From an uncultured Methylopila sp. (GTDB lineage Bacteria; Pseudomonadota; Alphaproteobacteria; Rhizobiales; Methylopilaceae): a DNA stretch of 64,000 bases. The stretch is from positions 1 through 64,000 of the forward strand of contig CABHPB010000148.1 in the NCBI GenBank assembly GCA_902168115.1, in the 5' to 3' direction. Below, piece by piece: positions 53,892 through 63,534 of this stretch. Made by a program: the position numbers and the translations under genes. Below the pieces are notes generated by a model. It saw only the letters and a list, made by a program, of their open reading frames with translations, did no database searches and was not told where the DNA came from. How positions within the stretch are numbered: the stretch's first letter is position 1; every line of letters begins with the position of its first letter.

Positions 53892-54665
53892 TCAGGCGGC
53901 TTCGAGCAGGTCGGCGCGATGCTTCTCGGGCAGGTAGGCGAGCAGCATCTCCTTGATGACGGCCGGGCTCTTGGAGGCGCGGAGCTGCAGCACGCCGTCG
54001 ATCACCAGCGTCTGGTTCAGCTCGTCGTGGTTGAACTTGATGGTGATCTTGTCGGCGATCGGCAGGAAGAAGAAGTTCGCGACGACGGCGCCGTAGAGCG
54101 TCGCCAGCAGCGCGATCGCCATGAAGGTGCCGAGCTTCGACGGGTCCGACATCTCTGCGAACATCTGCACCATGCCGATCAGCGTGCCGATCATGCCGAA
54201 AGCCGGGGCGCAGTCGCCGATGCCGCGGAACACCTTGGCGGCCATCTCCAGCCGGTGGAGGTTGAGGTCGCGCTCCTTCTCGAGCGTCTCGCGGATGAAG
54301 TTCTCGTCGAAGCCGTCGGCGACGTAGCGCACGCCCTTGGCCAGGAACGCGTCGTGCGGCGTCGCCTTGTCGAGGCCGACCGGCCCGGACTTGCGGACGA
54401 TGTTGGCGAGTTCGGCGATCTCGGCGATGAGGTCGCGCGGATTGGCGTGCGCGCCGCCGAGGCCGAGCACTGTCTTGATCGCGGTCGGGAAGGACGACAG
54501 GAACGCGCTCATCTCGAAGCGCAGCAGCGTCGCGGTGATCGCGCCGCCGAAGATCACGATGACGGCGTGCTCGGAGTAATAGCGCTCGAGGCCGCCGCCC
54601 TCGTGGATCAGGAAGCCGAGAACGCCGACCCCGCCGACGAATCCCAAGATGGTGGCGAAATCCAT
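53892..54665 (-). CDS. MotA-like proton channel stator protein
   Basis: A 257-residue inner-membrane protein of the MotA/TolQ/ExbB superfamily with four helices. Visible are the paired C-terminal helices PAFGMIGTLIGMVQMFAEM and MAIALLATLYGAVVANFFFLPIADKI, with the conserved prolines, and the cytoplasmic loop with ERDLNLHRLEMAAKVFRGIGD. The first segment FATILGFVGGVGVLGFLIHEGG and the pattern HAVIVIFGGAITATLLRF favour PomA/MotA of the sodium- or proton-driven stators. Forms the stator with the MotB-like protein encoded next. Confidence 0.88.
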   Translation of the reverse strand: MDFATILGFVGGVGVLGFLIHEGGGLERYYSEHAVIVIFGGAITATLLRFEMSAFLSSFPTAIKTVLGLGGAHANPRDLIAEIAELANIVRKSGPVGLDKATPHDAFLAKGVRYVADGFDENFIRETLEKERDLNLHRLEMAAKVFRGIGDCAPAFGMIGTLIGMVQMFAEMSDPSKLGTFMAIALLATLYGAVVANFFFLPIADKITIKFNHDELNQTLVIDGVLQLRASKSPAVIKEMLLAYLPEKHRADLLEAA

Positions 54666-54800
54666 GCTCGTCCCCGGAATGCTCCGGGTGCGAACAACCC
54701 GGCGAACGGGCGCAATCGTGAAGATTTGGGGTTAAGGGGGAGTGAAGGAGGGGTGGCGTTCCTAACCTGATGGAAAAGGAGACGCGTCTATGCCTGTGGC

Positions 54801-55187
54801 ATGTTTGTGCGCTTCGTCACCAATCAGAAGGATCGACGCTCCGGACGGAGGCAAGGTCTGTTCGCCGCCGTGAGCGATTTGCGCAAGACCGGCCGGCTCT
54901 CCGATTGGGACGAGCGAAAGCTCGACGCCCTGCGCGAATGGTTCGAAATCAATCTTCCGGTTCCCGACCGCTTTTCGCTGTCGCCGCGGCCTCATCGGAA
55001 AGCGCAAGCGATAAGCTGGTTTAGGAACACGTCTGTCGAAAGCATCGCGCGTATCCGGGAATACGCGGCGCTGATTGAGGACTACGGAGTGCTTGTCGAG
55101 ATGATCCGAACCGAGAGGCCAGGGTTCATCGTCTACGAAGATGAGTATCAAGTCGTAGCGTACCCGTTCGCGGATACGGAGAACTAG
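54801..55187 (+). CDS. Conserved small protein of unknown function
   Basis: A 128-residue soluble protein with no signal or membrane segment. It has the look of a widespread uncharacterised bacterial family: start MFVRFVTNQKD, then QGLFAAVSDLR, WFEINLPVPDRFS, AISWFRNTS and a C-terminal part with GVLVEMIRTERPGFIVYEDEYQVVAYPF. Alternating aromatic residues and the strict ending suggest a small alpha/beta fold. I do not recognise a function. Base composition is lower in GC than the neighbours. It stands alone between motA and kdsD, convergent with kdsD. Confidence 0.72.
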   Translation: MFVRFVTNQKDRRSGRRQGLFAAVSDLRKTGRLSDWDERKLDALREWFEINLPVPDRFSLSPRPHRKAQAISWFRNTSVESIARIREYAALIEDYGVLVEMIRTERPGFIVYEDEYQVVAYPFADTEN

Positions 55188-55197
55188 CGGTCGCCTG

Positions 55198-56202
55198 TCA
55201 GGCCAGCCCAAGCTTCAGCAGGTCGTGAATGTGGACGAGACCGACCGGCTTTCCGGCGTCGACCACGAACAGCGCGGTGATCGCCCGGCCCTGAAGCTCG
55301 CTCATGGCGCCGGCTGCGAGGTCGTTCGGGCCGACGACGCGCGGCGAGCGGGTCATCACGGCGTCGACCGCCATGGCGGTGAGGCCCGGTCCCATGTGGC
55401 GGCGCAGGTCGCCGTCGGTCACGATGCCGGTCAGCGCGCCATCGCCGTCGACCACGCCGACGCAGCCAAAACTCTTGCGCGACATGACGATGAGGGCTTC
55501 CGACATCAGCGCGCCCTCGCCGATGACGGGCACCGCCTCGCCGACATGCATGACGTCGCGCACGAAGGTGAGCACCGCGCCGAGCTTGCCGCCGGGGTGG
55601 AAGCGCTTGAAGTCGCCCGGCGTGAACTTGCGGTTCTCGAGCAGCGCGACCGAGAGCGCGTCGCCGATCGCGAGCTGCATCGTGGTCGAGGTGGTCGGCG
55701 CGAGGCCGTGCGGGCAGGCCTCGCCGACACGCGGCAGGATCATCGCGACGTCCGCCGCGCGGCCGAGCGCGCTGGACAGGCTCGAGGTCACCGCGACGAG
55801 CGGCACGCGGAAACGGTGCGCGTAATGCAGCATGTCGCGCAGCTCCGCGGTCTCGCCGGACCAGGAGATCGCGACGATCACGTCGTCGGAGGCGATCATG
55901 CCGAGGTCGCCGTGGCTCGCCTCGGCGGGATGGACGAAGAAGGCGGGCGTGCCGGTCGAGGCGAGCGTCGCGGCGATCTTGCGGGCGATATGGCCGCTCT
56001 TGCCGATGCCCGAGACGATCACCCGGCCCTTGGACGCCGCGATGATGTCGACCGCCTTGGCGAAGGCGACGCCGAGCGCGCCCTTCAACGCGCCGGCGAG
56101 GCTCGCAAGTCCGGCCTGCTCGATCTCGACGGTGCGGATCGCGGAGGCGACCGCGGCGCTGGTCTCGGCGTCGTCGGCGGAAGTGCGGAGCGGCTGCGCC
56201 AT
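55198..56202 (-). CDS. kdsD: Arabinose-5-phosphate isomerase (SIS plus two CBS domains)
   Basis: A 334-residue enzyme that converts ribulose 5-phosphate to arabinose 5-phosphate, the first step of Kdo synthesis for lipopolysaccharide. The SIS domain (about residues 35-180) has GRVIVSGIGKSGHIARKIAATLASTGTPAFFVHPAEASHGDLG and AISWSGETAEL, with the catalytic His/Glu region PTTSTTMQLAIGDALSVALL. Two CBS domains (about 205-330) follow, HVGEAVPVIGEGALMSEALIVM and VMTRSPRVVGPNDLAAGAM. Length matches KdsD/KpsF. Start MAQPLRTSADDAE at the ATG 56202. Confidence 0.94.
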   Translation of the reverse strand: MAQPLRTSADDAETSAAVASAIRTVEIEQAGLASLAGALKGALGVAFAKAVDIIAASKGRVIVSGIGKSGHIARKIAATLASTGTPAFFVHPAEASHGDLGMIASDDVIVAISWSGETAELRDMLHYAHRFRVPLVAVTSSLSSALGRAADVAMILPRVGEACPHGLAPTTSTTMQLAIGDALSVALLENRKFTPGDFKRFHPGGKLGAVLTFVRDVMHVGEAVPVIGEGALMSEALIVMSRKSFGCVGVVDGDGALTGIVTDGDLRRHMGPGLTAMAVDAVMTRSPRVVGPNDLAAGAMSELQGRAITALFVVDAGKPVGLVHIHDLLKLGLA

Positions 56203-56384
56203 GGCGGATAGGGTCTCGACTCGAACTCGGGGGCGCGGCGAGCGCCCGAGGGCTGTCTAGCACCTTCGCGCGGAGCGTGCACGCGGGCGCGCGGCTTCAG
56301 GCTTTCTTAACCACGTTCGTTTGAAGGTCTTTAATCATGACGGCCTCGCGCGCGGGGTTCGTCGCCTCGCGGCCGAAAGAAGCC

Positions 56385-58187
56385 ATGTCACGTCGCCGCG
56401 CGCTCCTCGCCGCGCTCCTGCTGTCCGCCGCGCCCATTGCTCCCTGGGCGCCGGCGATCGCCCAAACGCCGGCCCCGGCGGACCAGGGGACGCGGCCGAT
56501 CACGCCCGCGCCGACCTATGGCGCGCAGGCCGGCTCGTCCTACCAGCCGCCCGCGTCGCGCCAGCCCGCGGCGACCGGGCGCCGGCTCGAGGTTCCGCCG
56601 CTCGGCGGCGCGGCCGGACAGTCGACCGGCGGAGGACAGTCGGCGACCGGCTGGCAGACGACGAAACGGGGTTTTGAGGCCGAGCAGCAGCGCGAACAGC
56701 TGCGCCGGCTCGACGAAAACACGCTCGCCGGCGGCCAGCCTAACCTCGCCGGCGGCGACTACGGCGTCGATCCGCAGGAACCCCAGCCGCTCGCCGGCGG
56801 CGACTACGGACTGCCGGTGAACCGCCCGGCGCTGACCGTCACCATCGCGCCGTCCGTGCTGGGCGATCCGCTCGCGGCCGCGCCCCGCGGCTTCCGCAAT
56901 TCTCGTCTGCCGCGCCTGCGCCGGCTGCCCGATCCCTCGACCCTGACGGCGCCGGGACAGGTCGACCCGGACGACCCCTACGCGCCGCTCGGCGTCCGCG
57001 CCGGCGCCTTCCTGATCCGCCCGTCGATCGAGACTGCGATCGGCTACGACGACAATCCGGACCGGCTTCCCAAGAACGGCCGGACCAACACGGGCACTGG
57101 AACTGGAACCGGAACGGGGGGCGGGAGCAAGCCCAAGGGCTCGGCGTATTCGCGCCTGCGCAGCGAGCTCGACGTGCAGTCGGACTGGGAGCGTCACGCG
57201 CTCGACTTCCGCGGCGCCGCCGAGGTGCGCAAGGACTTTCAGATCAAGGACTCCGGCTACGAGCCGCAGGTCAACGCCGCGCTTTCGGGCCGCGTCGACG
57301 TCACCGAGCGCACCCAGATCAACACGGAGCTGCGCGGCAGCGTGGCCGCGGCGCGGCCCGGCGATCCGGACACCCCGACCGGGATCAAGGGCGAGGAGAT
57401 CACCCGCAACGCCGGCGCGACGCTTGGCGTCGCGCAGCGGTTCAATCGGCTCAGCCTGCGCCTCGACGGGCTCGTCGACCGCTTCACGGTCGACGACACG
57501 AAGAACCAGGACGGCACGAAGAACAACAACGACTACCGCGCCTACAACCAGTACGAGGTCCGGTTGCGCGGCGCCTATGAGGTGTCGCCGAAGCTGGAGC
57601 CGTTCGCGGAGATCGCGCTCGACACGCGCGACTACGACCTGCGCCGCGCTCCGGGCGACCCGACCGATCCCGGCCGCAAGCTCGGCTCAAGCGGATGGGC
57701 CGCGCGCGGCGGCGCCCGCTTCGAGCTGACGCGGCTGGTTTCCGGCGAGGCGAGCCTCGGCTACGGCAAGCAGACGCAGAAGGACCCGAACTTCAAGGCG
57801 GCGGAAGGCCTTCTCATCGACGGCGCCGTCGCCTGGGCGCCGACGGCGCTGACGACGGTGCGGTTCACCGCGACCTCGGCCCTTCAGGAATCCTCGGACC
57901 TCGCGACGGCGGGCGTCCTCAGCCGCAACTTCGTGGCCTCGGTCGAGCACCGCCTTCGCCGCAACTGGTCGGTGACCGCGCGGGCAGGCTACGAGCGCTC
58001 GGAATACAAGGGCTCGAACCCGAGAGCGCGCTACGACACGACCACGATCGGTCTCGACACCGAATACAGGCTGAACAGGAGTCTCGCTCTGACCGGCAGC
58101 CTCGAGCGGGTCCACCAGGACAGCTCGCTCCGCAACGACGACTACACCGCCTCGATCATCGAGTTCGGCCTGAAGTTCCGGCGATAG
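56385..58187 (+). CDS. Outer-membrane beta-barrel protein (putative beta-barrel porin 2 type)
   Basis: About 600 residues. A signal peptide (MSRRRALLAALLLSAAPIAPWAPAIAQ) leads into a Pro/Gln/Gly-rich linker that contains two LAGGxYG-type repeats (ANLAGGDYGVDPQ and PLAGGDYGLPVN). The C-terminal 400 residues show alternating-residue strands ending in aromatic residues (FRGAAEVRKDF, EVRLRGAYEVSPKLEPFAEIALDTRDY, LALTGSLERVHQDSSL) and finish with FGLKFRR, as expected for an outer-membrane barrel. Similar proteins occur with exopolysaccharide genes, but none are adjacent. ATG 56385 gives a normal signal peptide; an ATG at 56337 adds 16 residues. Confidence 0.78.
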   Translation: MSRRRALLAALLLSAAPIAPWAPAIAQTPAPADQGTRPITPAPTYGAQAGSSYQPPASRQPAATGRRLEVPPLGGAAGQSTGGGQSATGWQTTKRGFEAEQQREQLRRLDENTLAGGQPNLAGGDYGVDPQEPQPLAGGDYGLPVNRPALTVTIAPSVLGDPLAAAPRGFRNSRLPRLRRLPDPSTLTAPGQVDPDDPYAPLGVRAGAFLIRPSIETAIGYDDNPDRLPKNGRTNTGTGTGTGTGGGSKPKGSAYSRLRSELDVQSDWERHALDFRGAAEVRKDFQIKDSGYEPQVNAALSGRVDVTERTQINTELRGSVAAARPGDPDTPTGIKGEEITRNAGATLGVAQRFNRLSLRLDGLVDRFTVDDTKNQDGTKNNNDYRAYNQYEVRLRGAYEVSPKLEPFAEIALDTRDYDLRRAPGDPTDPGRKLGSSGWAARGGARFELTRLVSGEASLGYGKQTQKDPNFKAAEGLLIDGAVAWAPTALTTVRFTATSALQESSDLATAGVLSRNFVASVEHRLRRNWSVTARAGYERSEYKGSNPRARYDTTTIGLDTEYRLNRSLALTGSLERVHQDSSLRNDDYTASIIEFGLKFRR

Positions 58188-58197
58188 GCGCGCCGCT

Positions 58198-59076
58198 TCA
58201 CCCCTTCAGCAGCGCCTCGATCTCCGCGCGGAACTCCGACGACAGGTCGGACGTCGCGAGGCCATAGGCGACGTTTGCGGTGAGGAAGCCGAGCTTCGAG
58301 CCGGTGTCGTACACCTTGCCGGTGAAGGCGTAGCCGGAGAAGGCCTGCGTCTCGGCAAGCTTGAGCATGGAGTCGGTGAGCTGGATCTCGCCGCCGGCGC
58401 CCGGCTCCTGTTTCGAAAGCAGATCGAAGATCTCCGGCTGCAGGATGTAGCGCCCCGAGATCGCGAGGTTCGACTGGGCCGTGCCCTTGGCGGGCTTCTC
58501 GACCATCGAGGTCATCTTGAAGCCCTTGCCGACGGCCTCGCCCTTGCCGACGATGCCGTACTGGTGGGTCTGGTCGTCCGGCACCTCGTAGGTGGCGATC
58601 ACATTGCCGCCGCCGGCCTCGTCGTAGACCTCGATCATCTCGGCGAGGCAGCCGCGCTTGGCCTGGTGCAGCATGTCCGGCAGGATCAGCGCGAAGGGCT
58701 CGTCGCCGACGATGTCGCGCGCGCACCAGACGGCGTGGCCGAGGCCGAGCGGCTCCTGCTGGCGGGTGAAGCTGGTCGTGCCCGCCTTCGGCAGCTGGGC
58801 CTTCAGGATCTCCATCGCCTCCGCCTTGTTGCGGCGGGCCAGCGTGTCGTCGAGCTCGTACTGCTTGTCGAAATGATCCTCGATCACCGCCTTGTTACGG
58901 CCGGTCACGAAGACGAAATGCTCGACGCCGGCCTCGCGCGCCTCGTCGACCACGTGCTGGATCACCGGCTTGTCGACGACCGTCAGCATCTCCTTGGGGA
59001 TCGCCTTGGTGGCGGGCAGGAAACGCGTGCCGAGGCCGGCGACTGGAAACACGGCCTTGCGGATCGGGCGGGACAT
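58198..59076 (-). CDS. galU: UTP-glucose-1-phosphate uridylyltransferase
   Basis: A 292-residue cytosolic enzyme making UDP-glucose for polysaccharides and lipopolysaccharide. The nucleotide loop is [31 protein letters not shown]; further elements are [24 protein letters not shown], the metal-site FALILPDML and the sugar-site [21 protein letters not shown]. Length and motifs match bacterial GalU. It ends convergently 10 bases from the beta-barrel gene. With kdsD it provides precursors for envelope polysaccharides. Confidence 0.96.
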   Translation of the reverse strand: MSRPIRKAVFPVAGLGTRFLPATKAIPKEMLTVVDKPVIQHVVDEAREAGVEHFVFVTGRNKAVIEDHFDKQYELDDTLARRNKAEAMEILKAQLPKAGTTSFTRQQEPLGLGHAVWCARDIVGDEPFALILPDMLHQAKRGCLAEMIEVYDEAGGGNVIATYEVPDDQTHQYGIVGKGEAVGKGFKMTSMVEKPAKGTAQSNLAISGRYILQPEIFDLLSKQEPGAGGEIQLTDSMLKLAETQAFSGYAFTGKVYDTGSKLGFLTANVAYGLATSDLSSEFRAEIEALLKG

Positions 59077-59197
59077 GGGAACTCCGGGCGAGGCGGAAGG
59101 GCTGCGGCCTCACATCGGCCGCGGTGGCGCGCCAAATCTGGGACGCGAAGGCGATGCGTAAAGGCGCCGGCGCGCGCGCTCAAGCGCGCGATCGTGG

Positions 59198-59212
59198 TTA
59201 ACGCGATGCTAA
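59198..59212 (+). promoter_or_regulatory. CtrA-like half-consensus site before the transglycosylase gene
   Basis: TTAA-N7-CTAA (59198-59212, within GGTTAACGCGATGCTAACC) matches the CtrA box TTAA-N7-TTAA at seven of eight defined bases and lies about 80 bases before the transglycosylase start. A cell-cycle-controlled murein enzyme would be plausible. A chance match is possible. Confidence 0.35.
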
Positions 59213-59290
59213 CCGCTCGGGATAAGCCTTGTGCCGACCCCTGAATCGCTCGGTCACCGAGCGTCCATCCGCCCGCGAGGAGACGACGTC

Positions 59291-60397
59291 ATGCCGCCCG
59301 CGACATTCCCCCAGCTTCGCCGTATCGGCGCGGCGCTCGGCCTTGCGCTGGCGACGGCGCTCTCCTGCGCGAGCGGCGCCTCGGCCGAGCCGCGCCTCGA
59401 CGCCTTCGTCCGGAGCTTCAAGCCGACCGCGCTGAAGGCCGGAGTGAGCTCGGCCACCTACGACCGCGCCTTCCGCGGCGTGACCTATGACAGCGAGGCG
59501 ATCGAGAAGTTCGGACGTCAGCTCGAGTTCAAGCTTTCGATTGCGAACTACATCGACACCCAGGTCTCCGACACCCGCATCAACAAGGGCAAGGAGATGC
59601 TGCAGCAGTACGCGCCGGTGCTGGCCCGCATCGAGAAGCAGTATGGGGTCGACAGGTACTCGGTGCTCGCCGTCTGGGGCATGGAGACCAACTACGGCGC
59701 GACCATGGGCGGCCACAACGTCATCAGCGCGATCGCGACGCTCGCCTGCTGCGCCCACCGCCGCAACGACTTCTACCGCCGCGAACTGGTCGCAGCGCTC
59801 AAGATCCTCGACGCCGGCCATGTCACGCCCGAGAACATGATCGGCTCCTGGGCCGGCGCGATGGGCCAGACCCAGTTCATGCCCACCAACTTCAACCCCT
59901 ACGCGGCCGACTTCGACGGCGACGGCAAGCGGGACATCTGGAACTCGGTGCCGGACGCGCTCGCCTCGACGGCGAACTTTCTGCGCAAGCACGGCTGGCA
60001 GCCGGGGCAGGGCTGGGGCCGCGAGGCGCCCGGCGGCGCCTTCAAGCCGGCCGGCCCGAACGGCCCGACCTTCGCGACGACTGCGAACTACCGGGTCATC
60101 AAGCGCTACAACAACGCCGACAGCTATGCGCTCGCGGTCGCGCACCTGTCCGACCGCATCAAGGGCGGCGGCCGGTTCGTCACGCCCTGGCCGAACCATT
60201 CCCCGCCGCTCGACGAAGCGGGGCGCATCGAGCTCCAGACCCATCTCGCGCGGCTCGGCTACGCCGTCGGCGAGCCGGACGGCAAGATCGGGCCGGCGAC
60301 CCGCGAGGCCATCACCTCCTGGCAGAAGAAGCAGGGTCTCGCCCCCGACGGCTACGCCAGCGTGACGCTGCTGCGGCAGATCAAGTCGTCGCGCTGA
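59291..60397 (+). CDS. Lytic murein transglycosylase (MltB-like) with peptidoglycan-binding domain
   Basis: A 368-residue periplasmic enzyme. A signal peptide (RIGAALGLALATALSCASGASA) is followed by an MltB-type lytic transglycosylase domain. The catalytic glutamate is E132 in AVWGMETNYGATMGGHNVI; NMIGSWAGAMGQTQFMPTNF and YAADFDGDGKRDIWNSVPDALASTANFL are the family blocks. The C-terminal 60 residues form a PG-binding-1 domain (QTHLARLGYAVGEPDGKIGPATREAITSWQ). It cleaves glycan strands to 1,6-anhydro-MurNAc products, which can feed wall recycling. ATG 59291 follows GAGGAG. Confidence 0.93.
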   Translation: MPPATFPQLRRIGAALGLALATALSCASGASAEPRLDAFVRSFKPTALKAGVSSATYDRAFRGVTYDSEAIEKFGRQLEFKLSIANYIDTQVSDTRINKGKEMLQQYAPVLARIEKQYGVDRYSVLAVWGMETNYGATMGGHNVISAIATLACCAHRRNDFYRRELVAALKILDAGHVTPENMIGSWAGAMGQTQFMPTNFNPYAADFDGDGKRDIWNSVPDALASTANFLRKHGWQPGQGWGREAPGGAFKPAGPNGPTFATTANYRVIKRYNNADSYALAVAHLSDRIKGGGRFVTPWPNHSPPLDEAGRIELQTHLARLGYAVGEPDGKIGPATREAITSWQKKQGLAPDGYASVTLLRQIKSSR

Positions 60398-60452
60398 TCG
60401 GGACTTCGCGCATCGGTGGTCGGCGCCGGCGGTCCGTGCTAGCGTCGAGCCC

Positions 60453-61937
60453 ATGAAACGGCTCGTCCTCTGCGCCCTTCTGGCGCTGGCCGCAGCGGCT
60501 GTGTTCACGCCCGTCGGCCCCGGCGCGCAGGCGCAGGGCTGGTTCGACTGGTCCCGCTCCGAACGTCGCGGTTACGACGACGGCTACGATCGCCGCGGCC
60601 GGGAGCTCGCGCGCCGCCAGGCGCGCCGAGCGCGCGTCGATGACGACGACCGCCGCGAGCCGAATTTTTTCCAGCGTCTGTTCGGCGGCGGCCGCGTGCA
60701 GGACGACGATCAGGGCTGGCGCGCGCGCGAGGACGCCGGGGCCGTCGAGATCCGCCGCAAGCCGCGCCGCGTCCGGCGAGCGCCGCCGGCCGCCGCTCCC
60801 GCGCTGGCGGCGACGCCGCCCGGCGTGACCGCGACGCCGACGCCCGGCGATCCGGCCGCTCCGCCGCCCGTTCCGGTCGCGCCGTCGACCTTCGTGGCGG
60901 TGATCGGCGACAGCGTCGCCGAGAACCTGGCGGGCGGCCTCGAGGAGGGCTTCGCGGACGCGCCCGAGCTGCAGGTCAAGCGCGTCACCAAGCCGAATTC
61001 GGGGCTCGTGCGGGCGGACTATTTCGATTTCGTCCCCGCCATCCAGAAGGCGATCGAGGGCGGTCCGATCACCTACGCCGTGTTCGACATCGGCGTGAAC
61101 GACCGCCAGCCCTTCCTGGACAGCCGCAAGGACGCGCCGCTCTCCGACGAGTGGAAGCGCCGCTACGCAAGCCGCGTCGACGCCGTTCTCGCGCCCTTCA
61201 AGGAGCGCAAGATCCCGATCTACTGGGTGGGCCTCGCCGCAAGCGAGGGCCGCAGGGCGACGACCGACCACATCGCGATCAACGCGCTGGCCAAGGAGCG
61301 AGTCGAGGCGGCGGGCGGAACCTATGTCGACGTGTGGGAGGGCTTCGTCGACGAGGACGGCGCCTATTCCGACGTCGGCCTCCAGCTCGACGGCCAGACC
61401 GGGCGGCTCAGGCTGCCGGACGGCGTGCACTACACCAAGGCCGGCGCCCGCAAGCTCGCCCACTATGTCGAGCAGGAGATCCGCAAGGTCTTCCAGCCCA
61501 AGCCCGCGACGCCCGAGGCGGTGGTGGCCGCGGTCAATCCCGATCCCGGCGCGGCCGCCCCGCAGCCCGGGCCGGCCGCCGAGAAGCCGAAGCCGATCGC
61601 GAGCCCGGTGATGGTGCTGACCGCGCCGCGGCGCGGGGCGGACGGGGCGCTCGCGACGGCCCCGATGACGATCACGGCGCGCGACGCGTCCGAGCAGGCG
61701 ACGCGGGTGCTGGTGAAGGGCGAGGCGCCGGACGCCGATCCCGGGCGGATGGACGATCACCGCTGGCCCGGCGCCGAAGCGCCGAAGCCGGCGGCGCTCC
61801 TGCTCGACAAGGCCGCGCCGCCCGCCGAGCCGGTGTCTGCGAAGGCTTCGCCTTCGGCCCCGCCGCTGTCGGCGACCGATCCGCGCCCGACGGAGCAGAA
61901 CGCGCCGGCGCTGCAGTCGCCGCCCGCGCTGCGCTGA
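60453..61937 (+). CDS. Exported SGNH-hydrolase-like protein (DUF459)
   Basis: A 494-residue exported protein. The signal peptide ([28 protein letters not shown]) precedes an Arg/Asp-rich low-complexity stretch. An SGNH-type domain follows at about residues 145-345, with the block I serine in [16 protein letters not shown], an Asn-Asp in [11 protein letters not shown], and the C-terminal D-x-x-H pair in [19 protein letters not shown]. The last 150 residues are Pro/Ala-rich. The DUF459 family is common beside peptidoglycan genes in rhizobia and may deacylate a cell-wall or polysaccharide substrate; the activity is inferred. It follows the transglycosylase gene by 55 bases. Confidence 0.83.
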   Translation: MKRLVLCALLALAAAAVFTPVGPGAQAQGWFDWSRSERRGYDDGYDRRGRELARRQARRARVDDDDRREPNFFQRLFGGGRVQDDDQGWRAREDAGAVEIRRKPRRVRRAPPAAAPALAATPPGVTATPTPGDPAAPPPVPVAPSTFVAVIGDSVAENLAGGLEEGFADAPELQVKRVTKPNSGLVRADYFDFVPAIQKAIEGGPITYAVFDIGVNDRQPFLDSRKDAPLSDEWKRRYASRVDAVLAPFKERKIPIYWVGLAASEGRRATTDHIAINALAKERVEAAGGTYVDVWEGFVDEDGAYSDVGLQLDGQTGRLRLPDGVHYTKAGARKLAHYVEQEIRKVFQPKPATPEAVVAAVNPDPGAAAPQPGPAAEKPKPIASPVMVLTAPRRGADGALATAPMTITARDASEQATRVLVKGEAPDADPGRMDDHRWPGAEAPKPAALLLDKAAPPAEPVSAKASPSAPPLSATDPRPTEQNAPALQSPPALR

Positions 61938-61952
61938 TCCTTCGGCCGCGCC

Positions 61953-63377
61953 TCAGCGCGGCAGCGTCGTCGCGCCCATCAGGAAGCTGTCGATCGCGTG
62001 CGCGGCCTGCCGGCCCTCGCGGATCGCCCAGACCACGAGCGACTGGCCGCGGCGCATGTCGCCGGCCGCGAACACCTTCGGATTCGAGGTCACGTAGCTC
62101 ATCTCGTCGGCGAGCACGTTGCCCTTCTTGTCGAGCGCGACGCCCGACTGCTCGAGCATGCCCTCGAGCAGCGGCCCGCGGAACCCGAGCGCGATGAAGA
62201 CGAGGTCGGCCTTGAGGACGAATTCGGTGCCCGGGATCGGCTGGCGCTTGGCGTCGGCGCGGGCGCACTTCAGCCCGGTCACCTTGCCGTTCTTGCCCTC
62301 CATGCCGAGCGTGACGGCGGAGAACTCGCGGTCGGCGCCCTCGGCCTGGCTGGAGGAGGTGCGGAACTTCATCGGCCAGTACGGCCAGGTCATCAGCTTG
62401 TCCTCGACCTTCGGCGGCACCGGCCGGATGTCGATCTGGGTGACCGTGATCGCGCCCTGGCGGAAGGAGGTGCCGACGCAGTCGGAGGCGGTGTCGCCGC
62501 CGCCGATGACGACGACGTGCTTGCCGGCGGCGTCGACATGCGCCTCGGGGATCTCGCGCTCGCCGCCGACGCGGCGGTTCTGCTGGACGAGGAACGGCAT
62601 GGCGTAGTGCACGCCCTCGAGCTCCATGCCGGGAAGCTGCGGATCGCGCGGGTCCTCGGCGCCGCCGGCGAACAGCACGGCGTCGTGGGCGGCCGTGAGC
62701 TCGTCCACGGTCTTGGTCACGCCGACGTTCACGCCGTAATGGAAGACGACGCCTTCGGCCTCCATCTGCTTCACGCGCAGATCGATGTGCTTCTTCTCCA
62801 TCTTGAAGTCCGGGATGCCGTAGCGGAGCAGGCCGCCGGCCTTGGGCTCGCGCTCATAGACATGGACGTCGTGGCCCGCGCGCGCGAGCTGCTGCGCGGC
62901 GGCGAGGCCGGCCGGACCGGACCCGACGACGGCGACGGACCTGCCGGTCTTCTCGTCCGCCGGCTCGGGCTTCACCCAGCCGTTCGCGATCGCTTTGTCG
63001 GCGATGGCCTGCTCGACGGTCTTGATGGCGACCGGGATGTTCTCGAGGTTCAGCGTGCACGCCTCCTCGCACGGGGCGGGGCAGATGCGGCCGGTGAACT
63101 CCGGGAAGTTGTTGGTCGAGTGGAGGTTGCGCGCGGCCTCCTCCCAGTCGTCGGCATAGACGAGGTCGTTCCAGTCCGGGATCTGGTTGTTGACCGGGCA
63201 GCCCTGCGGGCCGTGGCAGAACGGGATGCCGCAGTCCATGCAGCGCGCGGCCTGTTTCGAGACCTCGGCGTCGGACATCGGGAGCGTGAACTCCCGGAAA
63301 TGCCGGATGCGGTCGGACGCCGGCTGATACCGCGCCTCCTGCCGCTCGATCTCTAGAAAGCCAGTGACCTTACCCAT
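61953..63377 (-). CDS. gltD: Glutamate synthase (NADPH) small subunit
   Basis: A 474-residue flavoprotein subunit that passes electrons from NADPH to GltB. The N-terminal iron-sulfur region has [28 protein letters not shown] and [15 protein letters not shown]. The FAD-binding loop is [29 protein letters not shown] and the NADPH loop is [17 protein letters not shown]. The C-terminal [25 protein letters not shown] closes the FAD site. ATG 63377 gives [12 protein letters not shown]. It lies 157 bases downstream of gltB on the same strand, the usual order. Confidence 0.97.
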   Translation of the reverse strand: MGKVTGFLEIERQEARYQPASDRIRHFREFTLPMSDAEVSKQAARCMDCGIPFCHGPQGCPVNNQIPDWNDLVYADDWEEAARNLHSTNNFPEFTGRICPAPCEEACTLNLENIPVAIKTVEQAIADKAIANGWVKPEPADEKTGRSVAVVGSGPAGLAAAQQLARAGHDVHVYEREPKAGGLLRYGIPDFKMEKKHIDLRVKQMEAEGVVFHYGVNVGVTKTVDELTAAHDAVLFAGGAEDPRDPQLPGMELEGVHYAMPFLVQQNRRVGGEREIPEAHVDAAGKHVVVIGGGDTASDCVGTSFRQGAITVTQIDIRPVPPKVEDKLMTWPYWPMKFRTSSSQAEGADREFSAVTLGMEGKNGKVTGLKCARADAKRQPIPGTEFVLKADLVFIALGFRGPLLEGMLEQSGVALDKKGNVLADEMSYVTSNPKVFAAGDMRRGQSLVVWAIREGRQAAHAIDSFLMGATTLPR

Positions 63378-63534
63378 TCCGGTCTCCCCCGCGCGGAGGC
63401 CCTTCGTACATGTCGCGGCGAGCCGTCCCTCCCCGGAGGGAGCGGCGGCGGCCGCTAGATTGGACCCGTTCTGAATTCGCGTCCCGGGGGGCCGTCATAG
63501 GCCCTCCGGAACGTCAGCGCCAGTGCGCCTTCCC

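Noticed and set aside
63425-63445. Hairpin CCCTCC/GGAGGG between gltB and gltD
   Set aside because: Short stem without a T-run inside a two-gene operon; too weak to call a terminator.
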